Shown here piece by piece: positions 7,257 to 15,183 of a DNA stretch of 15,287 nucleotides. The DNA comes from Ignavibacteria bacterium UBA7675 (GTDB lineage Bacteria > Bacteroidota > Ignavibacteria > Kapaibacteriales > UB7675), in NCBI GenBank assembly GCA_002483085.1, contig DLHF01000067.1, positions 25,309 to 40,595 of the forward strand, in the 5' to 3' direction. Position numbers and translations under genes: made by a program. Below the pieces are notes generated by a model. The model had not been told where the DNA came from. It made no database searches and was given only the letters and a program-made list of their open reading frames with translations. How positions within the stretch are numbered: position 1 is the first letter of the stretch; every line of letters begins with the position of its first letter.

Positions 7257-7291
7257 AACACCACCGGCTTCCGCGCAGTGCGAAAGCCGGT
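7257..7291 (-). terminator. Probable rho-independent terminator after dnaJ
   Basis: Read on the minus strand, perfect eight-base arms (ACCGGCTT at 7291-7284 pairing with 7270-7263) enclose a 13-base loop that can itself form a small 3-bp hairpin. GGTGTTTT follows, giving a short T-tract. It starts 20 bases after the dnaJ stop, the expected place for the end of the hrcA-grpE-dnaJ transcript. The T-run is only four bases, so it may be leaky. Confidence 0.65.
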
Positions 7292-7311
7292 AGGGAGCTT
7301 ATTGTGGGTCC

Positions 7312-8505
7312 TTACGAGAAAACCTCGCGGACCTTATCGAAAAAATCTCTGCCTTTTTTCCCTTTGCCATCTTTGTCGTGATCAGCACCGGGAGAAATAT
7401 GCGTGCTCTTTGCAAGCTCGCGCAGCGTTTCCTTTTCCTTAGAAGAAAGCTTTGTGGGCACATACACATTAATACGCACAATCTGATCGCCACGGCCATA
7501 ATGGTTCAGATGTGGTATGCCTTTATCGCGCATGCGCAGCAGCGTCCCGGGCTGAGTTCCAGCTTCAATAGAGAGCGTTGCGGTTCCATCGAGCGTCGGC
7601 ACTTCAATGTCGCCGCCAAGCGCTGCATCGGGAAAGTTGATAGTAAGATCGTAGATCACATTATCTTCTTCGCGCACAAAATGCTCGTGTTCTTGCTCTT
7701 CGATCACCACAATCACATCGCCTGCATCGCCACCACGGCGTCCGGCATTGCCTTTGCCGCGCACAGGAATATAGTTGCCTGTTGTAACACCAGCGGGAAC
7801 AGTCACCTTCAGCGTCGACTCCCCGCGCACGCGGCCATCGCCACGGCAGGTAATACACGGTTCTTTCACCACTTGGCCGGAGCCATTGCAGTTGTTGCAC
7901 ATCGCTACATTGATAAACTGCCCGAACACCGAGCGCGACACCTGGCGGATTTCGCCAGAGCCATTGCACAATGTGCAGGCTGCATAGCCGCTACCGGGTT
8001 TGGCACCTGCTCCCTTGCAGGTATCGCACTCCACCCAGTGTTTGAGGCTAATCGTCTTTTCCACTCCTGTGGCGATTTCTTCGAGCGTCATAGGGAGGCG
8101 CACTTTCAGATCGGAGCCGGGTTCGCCCACCGACCGGCGTTGCCCGCCTTGCCTGCCGCCACCACCGCCAAACATTTGCTCAAAGATACTGCCGCCGCCG
8201 CCAGCCGCGCCGCCGAACAGATCGCTGAATACACTAAAGATATCGTTGGCATTCTGGTACTGATGGAAGTCCTGCCCACTGCGTAACCCCTGATGGCCAA
8301 AGCGGTCGTAGCGTGCGCGTTTCTGCTCATCGCTCAGCACTTCATAGGCTTCGGCTGCCTCTTTGAATTTATCCTCTGCTTCTGCATCACCCGGATTGCG
8401 GTCGGGATGATATTGCAGAGCGAGTTTCCGGTACGATACCTTTATTTCTTCTTTTGCTGCGCTGCGTTCCACACCCAGCACTTCATAATAATCGCGCTTC
8501 GCCAT
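7312..8505 (-). CDS. dnaJ: Chaperone protein DnaJ (Hsp40)
   Basis: DnaJ stimulates DnaK's ATPase and delivers unfolded proteins to it. The 397-residue protein is a full type I DnaJ: a J domain at about 4-70 with HPD at 33-35, a Gly/Phe-rich linker at about 78-120, a zinc domain with four CxxCxGxG repeats (cysteine pairs at 160/163, 177/180, 203/206 and 217/220), and two C-terminal substrate-binding beta domains to about 350. All zinc cysteines and the HPD are intact. The tail after 370 is Lys/Asp/Gly-rich. The ATG at 8505 has no visible ribosome binding site and follows grpE by 56 bases. dnaK is not in the window, so the chaperone set is split between loci. Confidence 0.98.
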   Translation of the reverse strand: MAKRDYYEVLGVERSAAKEEIKVSYRKLALQYHPDRNPGDAEAEDKFKEAAEAYEVLSDEQKRARYDRFGHQGLRSGQDFHQYQNANDIFSVFSDLFGGAAGGGGSIFEQMFGGGGGRQGGQRRSVGEPGSDLKVRLPMTLEEIATGVEKTISLKHWVECDTCKGAGAKPGSGYAACTLCNGSGEIRQVSRSVFGQFINVAMCNNCNGSGQVVKEPCITCRGDGRVRGESTLKVTVPAGVTTGNYIPVRGKGNAGRRGGDAGDVIVVIEEQEHEHFVREEDNVIYDLTINFPDAALGGDIEVPTLDGTATLSIEAGTQPGTLLRMRDKGIPHLNHYGRGDQIVRINVYVPTKLSSKEKETLRELAKSTHISPGADHDKDGKGKKGRDFFDKVREVFS

Positions 8506-8561
8506 AGTATGTCATTCATTGATAAAAAACGTGGTCACTTCTTCTGTAGGGCTTCTGGCTA

Positions 8562-9203
8562 TCAGCCTTCCATCCCTGCGGAGGTTATTACCTTGGCATG
8601 GCGCAGCACTTTATCACGGAATGTATAGCCGCGCTGCGCTTCCTGTACAATTTGTCCTTCAGGAGCTTCCGACGGCATGCGCATCAGCGCTTCGTGCAGA
8701 TTGACATCGAACTCCGTGCCAACAGTATTGATAGGTGTTACACCGAGCTCAGCCAGAGTTTGCATTGCCTTGTTGTACACCATTTCGATACCCGAAAGGA
8801 ACGCTTGGTAATCGTGCCCAACACGACCCGTATCGAGCGCTCTTTGCAGATCATCGACAATAGGTAAAATACTGATCAGAAGTTTATGATTGGCATAAAT
8901 CCTCATTTCTTCTTTTTCCTGCTCGGTTCTCCGGCGGAAATTCTCCAACTCGGCTACCTTACGCACTGCGTGCTCGCGAAATTCATCGCGCTCCACTTCT
9001 GTCTTCCTAATCTGTTCCTTCAGAAGCTGCACTTCGTCGGCGCCGCCCGCCTCGGTTGCCTTTTCCATAGGTTCGTCCATACTAATCTCCTCGTTCATAT
9101 TCGGTTTTTCAGACGACTGCATGTGTGCTCCATATATATTTTTGAGTTTATCGGCTATGCGCTGCGAATAGCTCTGTTGCTTTCTCTCGTTGGAATCCTG
9201 CAT
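8562..9203 (-). CDS. grpE: Nucleotide exchange factor GrpE
   Basis: GrpE releases ADP from DnaK in the heat-shock chaperone cycle. The 213-residue protein has a charged disordered start (1-55), a long coiled-coil helix at about 58-110 (LKEQIRKTEVERDEF) that forms the dimer stalk, and the C-terminal beta domain. The GrpE signature is clear at about 165-206: FDVNLHEALMRMPS followed by GQIVQEAQRGYTFRDKVLR. The start ATG 9203-9201 is supported by GGAGG six bases upstream on the minus strand, one of the best ribosome binding sites here. A later ATG at residue 36 exists but is not needed. It lies between hrcA (119-base gap) and dnaJ. Confidence 0.96.
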   Translation of the reverse strand: MQDSNERKQQSYSQRIADKLKNIYGAHMQSSEKPNMNEEISMDEPMEKATEAGGADEVQLLKEQIRKTEVERDEFREHAVRKVAELENFRRRTEQEKEEMRIYANHKLLISILPIVDDLQRALDTGRVGHDYQAFLSGIEMVYNKAMQTLAELGVTPINTVGTEFDVNLHEALMRMPSEAPEGQIVQEAQRGYTFRDKVLRHAKVITSAGMEG

Positions 9204-9322
9204 TATCTTCCTCCAGTTGTTCCTGTTTCTTCGCTCCTATTCACTCGCGCCGCTTATACCTGTTTTCCGCCGGGTACAACGGCGCCAGTTTCCGGAAGTT
9301 GCACTGCCGCCCGGTGTACTTT
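9204..9322 (-). promoter_or_regulatory. hrcA-grpE spacer with two hairpins
   Basis: The 119-base spacer holds two inverted repeats. One is CGCCG (9268-9272) pairing with CGGCG (9280-9284) across seven bases. The other is CGGAAGT-TGC-ACTGCCG at 9293-9309, with one mismatch, 13 bases after the hrcA stop. No T-tract follows on the minus strand, so neither is a normal terminator. They may stabilise or process the mRNA or be a protein site; the second closely resembles the palindrome upstream of hrcA. Confidence 0.4.
9293..9309. repeat. Near copy of the hrcA-upstream palindrome
   Basis: CGGAAGT and ACTGCCG flank TGC. The right side TTGCACTGCCGC is identical over 12 bases to the site at 10439-10449, including its following base. 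See the copy upstream of hrcA. Confidence 0.45.
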
Positions 9323-10390
9323 TTATTCTATATGCGAAAGTACATAGGCGACATGGTTGACAATGGAAATCATTTTAGAATAATTCATACGCTTCGGCCC
9401 GATGATACCGATAGTTCCTACTGCCGATGTAAAGCGATAGCGCGTTGTAAGCAGGCTGTACTCCTCCATCAGCGAACTGGCCATTTCCCTGCCGATATGG
9501 ATGTTCACGCGCCCTTCAGGTGGATCGCTGTTGTCCAAAAGGTGGACAATGATCTCCTCGCTTTCTATCAGCTCAATAATGCTCCTGAATCGTTCGGCCT
9601 TCTCGAATTCCGGATGGCGAAACAAATTCTGCGTCCCGGCGATGTGTAGTTTATCGCCGTGCTGCAAATGCTCCGTGAACAGCTTCTCTGCCGAGTCGAT
9701 GAACAGCCGCACGAGCATGTGGTCGGGCCGCACATCGCCCACAAATTCTTTTATATGCCGCCGCACAATGTGCAACGGCCTGCCGCTGATACGCTCGTTG
9801 AGCTGCCGTGTAATAGTCTCTACTTCGCTGCGGTCAACTTCAAAGTCGGCTTCGAGCGAGATAGTCCGCACGATGTCGGAGCTCAGCGACACTACCACCA
9901 ACAGCCGTATCGACGACAGCGGGATGAGCTCAATTTTTTCGACAAGAGCATCCGAAAGCTGCGGAATTTCCACAATACCAAGGCAATGCGATACAGAGCC
10001 GAGGATTCGAGATGCAGCGCGCAGAATGGTCTCCCGGGGCTCTGCCCGAAGGTTGTTCTGGATAGACCGGCGCTCTTCTTCGCTCAGCGACTCGGTGTTG
10101 ATAGAGTCTACGTAGTGGCGATATCCCTTGTCGGTAGGCATGCGCCCCGCCGAAGTGTGTGGATGGCAAATGTAGCCCATTTCTTCCAGGTCTGCCATCA
10201 CATTGCGTACTGTCGCCGCGCTCAGCTTTTGGTCGTACTCAAGCTGCTTGGAGATAAATCGCGAACCTACCGGGCTGGCCATCAGGATGAAGTTGTGCAC
10301 AATGGCGCGCAGGATCATTGCCTCGCGCTCGCTGAGCTGGCCGCTGCGTTCAGGCAAAGAATCCTGTGAATGATGTGCAGACAAACTCAT
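9323..10390 (-). CDS. hrcA: Heat-inducible transcription repressor HrcA
   Basis: HrcA represses class I heat-shock genes and is kept active by GroEL. The 355-residue protein has the family layout: an N-terminal winged helix at about 20-95 (LSEREAMILRAIVHNFI, then PVGSR and LSAATVRNVMADLEEMG as recognition helix) and the conserved SAGRMPTDKGYRHYVD at 80-95, followed by the GAF-like and insertion domains and the C-terminal block TIGIIGPKRMNYSKMI. The frame can start earlier at a GTG (10420), but the ATG at 10390 is more typical. The upstream palindrome at 10431-10448 is a candidate operator; no canonical CIRCE was found. It leads the hrcA-grpE-dnaJ cluster. Confidence 0.96.
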   Translation of the reverse strand: MSLSAHHSQDSLPERSGQLSEREAMILRAIVHNFILMASPVGSRFISKQLEYDQKLSAATVRNVMADLEEMGYICHPHTSAGRMPTDKGYRHYVDSINTESLSEEERRSIQNNLRAEPRETILRAASRILGSVSHCLGIVEIPQLSDALVEKIELIPLSSIRLLVVVSLSSDIVRTISLEADFEVDRSEVETITRQLNERISGRPLHIVRRHIKEFVGDVRPDHMLVRLFIDSAEKLFTEHLQHGDKLHIAGTQNLFRHPEFEKAERFRSIIELIESEEIIVHLLDNSDPPEGRVNIHIGREMASSLMEEYSLLTTRYRFTSAVGTIGIIGPKRMNYSKMISIVNHVAYVLSHIE

Positions 10391-10430
10391 AGTTGAGTAC
10401 CGGTAGTTTACAAACGACACTATATTTATC

Positions 10431-10448
10431 CGGCAGTTTGCACTGCCG
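10431..10448. promoter_or_regulatory. Perfect palindrome upstream of hrcA (candidate operator)
   Basis: CGGCAGT-TTGC-ACTGCCG is a perfect inverted repeat with seven-base arms and a four-base centre, 40 bases upstream of the hrcA ATG. It does not match CIRCE (TTAGCACTC-N9-GAGTGCTAA) beyond the shared GCACT core. Its near copy between hrcA and grpE makes a regulatory role more likely. It could be a DNA site or an mRNA hairpin; there is no T-tract. Confidence 0.5.
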
Positions 10449-10637
10449 CTTCACAAACAAATGATAATAAGCGGGTAAAATTACGACTTTTCGACCGACC
10501 GCGCAACGGGTTAGCTGATACGGCACTCTACCTGCGAATAAGCATCTTGCTAAGACGAAGCGCTTCTACTGATTATTTTTGCTCAAAACGCCCCTCTGCC
10601 TTCCAAATCAGCTCATAGCATCCCTCCAAGCACAGGC
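10449..10637. other. Upstream region of hrcA, no gene seen
   Basis: This stretch between the hrcA palindrome and the terminator of the secreted-protein gene has no believable ORF. It is AT-richer near 10455-10490, fitting promoter DNA for hrcA on the minus strand. I cannot assign -35/-10 or Bacteroidota-type -33/-7 boxes with confidence. Confidence 0.4.
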
Positions 10638-10670
10638 AAAAAAAAACCGCGGCTCCCGAAGGAGCCACGG
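10638..10670 (-). terminator. Strong rho-independent terminator
   Basis: On the minus strand a 10-bp stem with one G-T pair (10670-10661 with 10656-10647) closes a TTCG tetraloop and runs straight into nine T residues (10646-10638). It begins 22 bases after the stop of the 1,343-residue protein gene. This is a textbook terminator and separates that gene from the hrcA cluster. Confidence 0.93.
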
Positions 10671-10692
10671 CCTTTCGACACCCATAGGGATT

Positions 10693-13600
10693 TTATTTCA
10701 CTACAACCATTACACCGTGAACGCGGCTGTTGCCCGCTTCTACTGTGTAGTGATATGTGCCAGAGAGCAGAGCCTGAGCGCTTAGCGATACTGAACGCTC
10801 GCCTGCACCCATCGTGCCAAGGCGAAGTGTTTGCACTTCAACGCCCGCAGCATTGTACAGATGAAGCGTTACAGTAGCGTCTTCCACAAGCGTAAAGCGA
10901 ACTGATGTTTCGCCAGAGAACGGGTTGGGGAAGTTGCCCACGAGATTCACCAGACCTGCTTGTGCTGTACCAACCGACGATTGAACGTCGCTGCCGGGGC
11001 CAACAATAGCGATACCGACACGACCAATGAGAGAAACTGTCGGATAGGGCGTTACTTCGGGTGTGATCAGCAGCAGAGAAGCGCTGCGGAGACCATTCAC
11101 ACCTAAAGCTGCGTTAAAGTGTACGGAAATTGTCGTGGTGCCACCAGCGCTTACTGTGCGCGGGAAGCTCGACATATCATCGACGATGGTAAAGTTCGAC
11201 GAACCGATGATCAGAGCGCCGCTGATTGTAATAGCTTGCGAACCGTTGTTCATCACCGTGAACTCATAGGTGCCAGTCTGGTTGCCATAGTTATAGCTGG
11301 CAGGTGCCACCTGAATGCTGACCGTTGCGCCGCCACTTGTTACAGCCGTACCGCGAACATTAATCGTGCGCGAGCCACCGCTGTTGTTGTAAATCGTGAT
11401 CGTCGCATTTTTCTCGGGCGAGCTTACCGATGTAGGAACGAATTTCAGCGGGAAAGAGACTGTGCCACCATTACCGGGAACCGTCATGGCAGATACTTCG
11501 CCAACAGCAAATTGTGTTGCATTTACACCGCTGCGGCCAATCGAAGAGATGATCACCGGACCGGGATTGTTGTTTACAATCGTGACCGTTTTTGTCATGA
11601 CCTTGCCTACAGCTACATTATTGAAGTCTAATGTGCCTACAAGCGGCTGGCCATTCACAAGAATTTGGAGATTATCCGGGCTGGCGGTTTGGCCAGCACC
11701 ATTCATGGGCACCGAAGCTTCGATAACACCGCTGATGTTCAGAACACCATTGATAGAGCCGGTGTTTACCGGTGCAAAGCGCACTTCCACATTTACAGGA
11801 TCATTGCCTGCGGGAAGCTCGACCATCATTGATTTTGCACCGTCAATAAAGCTAAAATCAGAGCCGGTAATCGACAGTACTACGCTGCCAGCTACACCGC
11901 TTTGGTTGCGAAGTGTCAGCGTTCTGTTGCTTGCCGAGCCAAGCGGCACTGTGCCAAAGGCAAGTTGTACCGGGCTGAAGGCCAGCAGGTTCACATCTTT
12001 TACGATTTCGCCCGAAAGCTGGATCGAAACTTCGTTGAGAGTATTGGCGATCCCATTACCAGCACCGTCGGAGAACACGATATCGGCACTGTAGGAACCG
12101 GTGATATCAGTAAGCGCGGGCGACTTCATACGCACAGCGATAAGCCACGGCTGAGCGTCGGAAACCACAACCGGCTGGCCTACACTGGGGCTTCTCCATG
12201 TGTTTTCAAATTCAAGACCGAAAGCCGGAACAACAAGACCTTCCTCGTTGTATTGGCCTCTGATGTAATAGCCTCCTGTATTACCGAGAATTTCCATCAT
12301 CGAAGCGCCACTACCAGTAAGCATGGGATTGCCGGTAATTTCTACGGGGGCATTGCCCTTCTGTGTGAGCGGAATCAGCGTAATGTTCTGGTAGGATGTA
12401 GCATATGTAGAACCGAGAGCAACGGGCTGAAGATTCACATAGCTGGGAGCTTGGAGCAGCGAGCGGCCAACGCGGCCAGTCAGATTGATAGAAATCGGGC
12501 TGCCATTAGCACCAGAGTGCTCAATGGTAAGCGTAGCATGTTTTACGCCAGCTTCTGCGCCTGCGCCGTTGAGCGATATGCTGATAAGCGCGTCGTAATC
12601 GCCAACGCCATAAGGCAGCGTGGAAACATGGAACAGCGCAGCGTCGGGGCCTGTCACTTTGTAGTCTTCGATCAGTACGGGAGCTTGCATTGGTACGCTA
12701 TTGCTGCGAAGCGTAAACCAACGGCTGCTCATTGTCGGGCCAAATTCATCGGAGGATTCAGCAATACCAACATTGAACTCTGCACTCGGATCTACAAGGT
12801 TTTTGCCGTTATCCGAAGCGAGAAGCGAAGCATAGTAGCCTTTAAAGTGCAGACTACTATGAGCATTCAGACCGCTGTTGTCGATAATAAAATCAGCTTC
12901 TTGCTGGCCTTCGCTTGTATAATCGCCGCCAAATACGATGTCGACTTTTACCGATTCATCCGGGCCAATTATCGAGCTCATAGGAAAATCTTTGTCAGTG
13001 CCAGCCGTGTACACACGGAAACTTTCTGCACCAGTACCAGTCAGCATCCAAGGGCCAAGAGCAAGCGATTCGACCGGAGAAATGTTGATCAGTTCTACGG
13101 ACATTCTGCGCTCCGAGCCCACGCTACCAAAATCGGTGCGACCAACAATATTAAGTTCGGCGGGTTGTGCAATAACAATCACATAGTCTTCTGTTTCGCC
13201 GATATCGTAGGTGCCACAGGGTGCGGAGTGATCGTCGCCTTTGTCCTGCAACACAACGCGCATACCCGTCTGGCCAAGCACGGCAGAGTAGGGAACAACC
13301 ACAGAACCCGAGTACGTAGCAGGAAGCTCTTCGCTTTCGCCACCGGCAGCTTTTGCAGTAAATACGCGCTCGTCGTCGTCGAACTTACCATCGTGATTCC
13401 AGTCGATAAATACGCTGGCAAACGCGTCATTATTGGCATCAACCGAGCGCTTGGTAATGGAAATCGGATACTCGTGGCTGAGCAGGATTGTCGCGGGCTT
13501 CATGTCTGTGTAGTTGGAATAGCTTGCGCCGTCCTTGCTTTCGCGGTCGGGCGATGTGTTGGTCATGTCGCCAATAGAGAATTCACTAATGTAGGTGTCT

Positions 13601-14724
13601 TTGTCAGAATCAGCATTCGATGCGCAGTAGGGCCAAATCATGCGGGCACCGTCGAGCGCAGAGTTGGTAGGCGATTTTACGCTGTTGTTAATCATCAGCG
13701 ATTGCAGCGAAGCATCTACCACGTTGGTCAGGCCAGCCGGGTCGCTAATGTCGTACACAAGCCAAAAGAAGTTCGGGCCGGGGCTCAATTCTTGATCACC
13801 CGATACAGCAAATAAACCAGATGGGCTATCTACCGACTTACCAAATTGGTTGTCGGTGTTAAATTTCTCGTCTTTGCCTGTGTAGTACACCGATGCGCTG
13901 CGAATATCAACGGCATCAGTAGTACCAAGTGTCGAGAAGAGCAGGTTGTCTACTTTGAGCGGATCATATGTACCGCTTGTGAAAATTTCTATGCGAAGCA
14001 TGTGCGCTTTTTCGGTGCCGGGAGTTACAACATCTGTCGTTGTATGGCGCACGTCGCTGTAGGAATATGTCATGGGCGCTTCGATGCCAAATTCCATGTC
14101 CGGGCGCATGGACGACACGTCGGTTACTTCCGTGTTGCTGCAAACATCTGCGGCATCGTCGTGGAAGTACACAACGCTGTTGAACGGTGTCGAAGAACGG
14201 AACATAACGGCGTTTGAAGAAAAGCTCTCGCTGCTAAAGCATACATCAACAAGGATGTTCGAGGAACCGTCCCAGTAAAATGATGTCGAAAACTCATGCG
14301 TGTTCCATCCATCTTCGACCGACTGCGACGAGTTCGTGTACACCGTTGTCCAGTTGTTGAAGTCGAAAACATTGACTACGTCAGTAGCAGTTGTCTGCTT
14401 GATTTTAATAGTAAAGTTCTCCAGCTCTCCCACATCGTTGGTAGTTGCAACATCAAACCCAAGCGATGTAAGGTAGCCAGCAGTTGCACCGAGCGATGTA
14501 AGCTCGGATGCGCGTACTAACATCTGATGATGCGCCCCGTTCGATTCGTTGCCATAAGGAATCGGATAACTATCCGCTTTCTCTTCTTCCGAGCCGAGTG
14601 TGTAGTTTTCTGCGGTAAGCCTGCCTGCCGATAATACCAGCAGCATGATAAGCAAGGAGAATAAACGTTGTCGCCATTGTCGCTTCGCTGCACGAAGAGG
14701 CGAGGTATTGGAAAATGATATCAT
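10693..14724 (-). CDS. Large T9SS-secreted multi-domain protein (GEVED and ASH/choice-of-anchor D repeats)
   Basis: This 1,343-residue protein has a basic start and a hydrophobic signal segment at about 20-34 (LFSLLIMLLVLSAG). Residues 40-216 form a beta domain common in secreted Bacteroidota proteins (MLVRASELTSLG, then TTPFYWDG-like TSFYWDGSSNILVDVCF). Residues about 238-328 resemble the BNR-associated N-terminal domain (DPLKVDNLLFSTLGTTD). Residues 400-518 look like a GEVED domain, with an acidic turn DWNHDGKFDDDE that may bind calcium and the signature GETEDYVIVI. About 520-1236 are several choice-of-anchor D/ASH-like beta domains (for example LAFGTVPLGSASNRTLTLRN and LDFNNVAVGKVMTKTVTI). 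The end (about 1260-1343, NFPNPFSGETSVRFTLVE) is a T9SS type A sorting domain. It is probably exported and held on the surface or released, perhaps as an adhesin; no catalytic motif is seen. AGGG lies eight bases before ATG 14724. Confidence 0.9.
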   Translation of the reverse strand: MISFSNTSPLRAAKRQWRQRLFSLLIMLLVLSAGRLTAENYTLGSEEEKADSYPIPYGNESNGAHHQMLVRASELTSLGATAGYLTSLGFDVATTNDVGELENFTIKIKQTTATDVVNVFDFNNWTTVYTNSSQSVEDGWNTHEFSTSFYWDGSSNILVDVCFSSESFSSNAVMFRSSTPFNSVVYFHDDAADVCSNTEVTDVSSMRPDMEFGIEAPMTYSYSDVRHTTTDVVTPGTEKAHMLRIEIFTSGTYDPLKVDNLLFSTLGTTDAVDIRSASVYYTGKDEKFNTDNQFGKSVDSPSGLFAVSGDQELSPGPNFFWLVYDISDPAGLTNVVDASLQSLMINNSVKSPTNSALDGARMIWPYCASNADSDKDTYISEFSIGDMTNTSPDRESKDGASYSNYTDMKPATILLSHEYPISITKRSVDANNDAFASVFIDWNHDGKFDDDERVFTAKAAGGESEELPATYSGSVVVPYSAVLGQTGMRVVLQDKGDDHSAPCGTYDIGETEDYVIVIAQPAELNIVGRTDFGSVGSERRMSVELINISPVESLALGPWMLTGTGAESFRVYTAGTDKDFPMSSIIGPDESVKVDIVFGGDYTSEGQQEADFIIDNSGLNAHSSLHFKGYYASLLASDNGKNLVDPSAEFNVGIAESSDEFGPTMSSRWFTLRSNSVPMQAPVLIEDYKVTGPDAALFHVSTLPYGVGDYDALISISLNGAGAEAGVKHATLTIEHSGANGSPISINLTGRVGRSLLQAPSYVNLQPVALGSTYATSYQNITLIPLTQKGNAPVEITGNPMLTGSGASMMEILGNTGGYYIRGQYNEEGLVVPAFGLEFENTWRSPSVGQPVVVSDAQPWLIAVRMKSPALTDITGSYSADIVFSDGAGNGIANTLNEVSIQLSGEIVKDVNLLAFSPVQLAFGTVPLGSASNRTLTLRNQSGVAGSVVLSITGSDFSFIDGAKSMMVELPAGNDPVNVEVRFAPVNTGSINGVLNISGVIEASVPMNGAGQTASPDNLQILVNGQPLVGTLDFNNVAVGKVMTKTVTIVNNNPGPVIISSIGRSGVNATQFAVGEVSAMTVPGNGGTVSFPLKFVPTSVSSPEKNATITIYNNSGGSRTINVRGTAVTSGGATVSIQVAPASYNYGNQTGTYEFTVMNNGSQAITISGALIIGSSNFTIVDDMSSFPRTVSAGGTTTISVHFNAALGVNGLRSASLLLITPEVTPYPTVSLIGRVGIAIVGPGSDVQSSVGTAQAGLVNLVGNFPNPFSGETSVRFTLVEDATVTLHLYNAAGVEVQTLRLGTMGAGERSVSLSAQALLSGTYHYTVEAGNSRVHGVMVVVK

Positions 14725-14750
14725 GTGAATATCCCTAAAGTGTTCGAAAT

Positions 14751-14776
14751 ATAAGAGTGTCTTATGAGAGTGTCTT
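14751..14776. repeat. 13-bp tandem direct repeat upstream of the secreted-protein gene
   Basis: Two adjacent 13-base units, ATAAGAGTGTCTT and ATGAGAGTGTCTT, differ at one base. They lie 27 to 52 bases before the ATG at 14724, where a promoter or activator site is expected. On the minus strand the proximal unit runs into TTATATTTC, which is close to a Bacteroidota -7 element (TAnnTTTG) but not exact. Confidence 0.55.
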
Positions 14777-14867
14777 GTTGCTGAAATTCAGTATGTCGCT
14801 GCGAACCTCCTGTTGTGAAACAAACTAATCTTGGTGCGCTCTTGTAGTTAGAGCAATAAGGATCCTC

Positions 14868-14901
14868 GGTACAATGAACCGCGCGTGCGGAATGCTGTAC
14901 C
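14868..14901. repeat. Nested inverted repeat (hairpin)
   Basis: Outer arms GGTACA (14868-14873) and TGTACC (14896-14901) enclose inner arms CCGC (14879-14882) and GCGG (14887-14890), with equal five-base internal loops and a four-base apical loop. The symmetry suggests a real stem in RNA from either strand. Confidence 0.4.
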
Positions 14902-14924
14902 GTAGATCGGGACTTGAGTGCAAG

Positions 14925-14937
14925 GGTCTTGAAGACC
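14925..14937. repeat. Short perfect palindrome
   Basis: GGTCTT-G-AAGACC is perfect around a single centre base. It may be a protein site; chance is possible. Confidence 0.25.
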
Positions 14938-14979
14938 TGCAATAGTGCCCTGTGTTTTAGACAAGGCAAGGAATGCCGT

Positions 14980-15014
14980 GGTATAACCTATCGGTATCCG
15001 ACCGATGGTTTACC
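14980..15014. repeat. Imperfect inverted repeat (hairpin)
   Basis: The left arm 14980-14995 (GGTATAACCTATCGGT) pairs with the right arm 15001-15014 (ACCGATGGTTTACC) with small bulges, around a five-base loop. The inner six base pairs ATCGGT/ACCGAT are perfect. No T-tract follows on either strand, so it is not a standard terminator. Confidence 0.45.
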
Positions 15015-15158
15015 AGAGCTGTACATCAGGAGTGTAAGGGATACTCTAACAGCCTCGTAGAGTGAATATCACTATGCCAGCGGCGTTGAAGTCTATGGCA
15101 CAACGATGTATGACGTATCAGCGCATTGGGGACGATTTATCCTTGGCACCGGGAATAA

Positions 15159-15183
15159 CACTGCGAACAGTGAAAAGTTTCAC
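15159..15183. repeat. Two overlapping inverted repeats
   Basis: CACTG-CGAA-CAGTG at 15159-15172 overlaps GTGAAA-AG-TTTCAC at 15170-15183, so only one can form at a time. On the minus strand the first has a TTCG loop followed by TTATT, a weak terminator-like arrangement for a transcript entering from the right edge. The overlap would also suit a switch between two structures. Confidence 0.35.

Larger units (their letters stand above)
6935..7311. other. Gene-free region between dnaJ and the comEA-like gene
   Basis: I see no convincing gene in these 377 bases. A minus-strand frame at 6747-7235 covers much of it, but it is Ser/Thr/His-rich, lacks a start signal and runs into the comEA-like gene in another frame. 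The region holds the dnaJ terminator (7257-7291), a perfect inverted repeat ACTGAT-N6-ATCAGT at 7062-7079 and a short palindrome TTTTC-C-GAAAA at 6977-6987. The promoter of the comEA-like run must lie here, but I cannot assign its boxes. Confidence 0.5.

Noticed and set aside
7378..8286. Plus-strand open frame of 302 codons
   Set aside because: Antisense to dnaJ, which is certain from its HPD and zinc motifs.
10520..10553. Degenerate CIRCE-like halves (GGCACTC and TTGCTAA) upstream of hrcA
   Set aside because: The spacer is 16 rather than 9 bases and both halves are incomplete, so it is not a convincing CIRCE.
11902..13815. Long plus-strand open frame (637 codons)
   Set aside because: It lies wholly opposite the T9SS protein gene, whose domains and sorting signal are clear; the plus-strand translation has no recognisable domain.
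14721..14969. Minus-strand 82-codon ORF upstream of the T9SS gene
   Set aside because: No recognisable features, overlaps hairpins and the tandem repeat, and ends inside the T9SS gene start.
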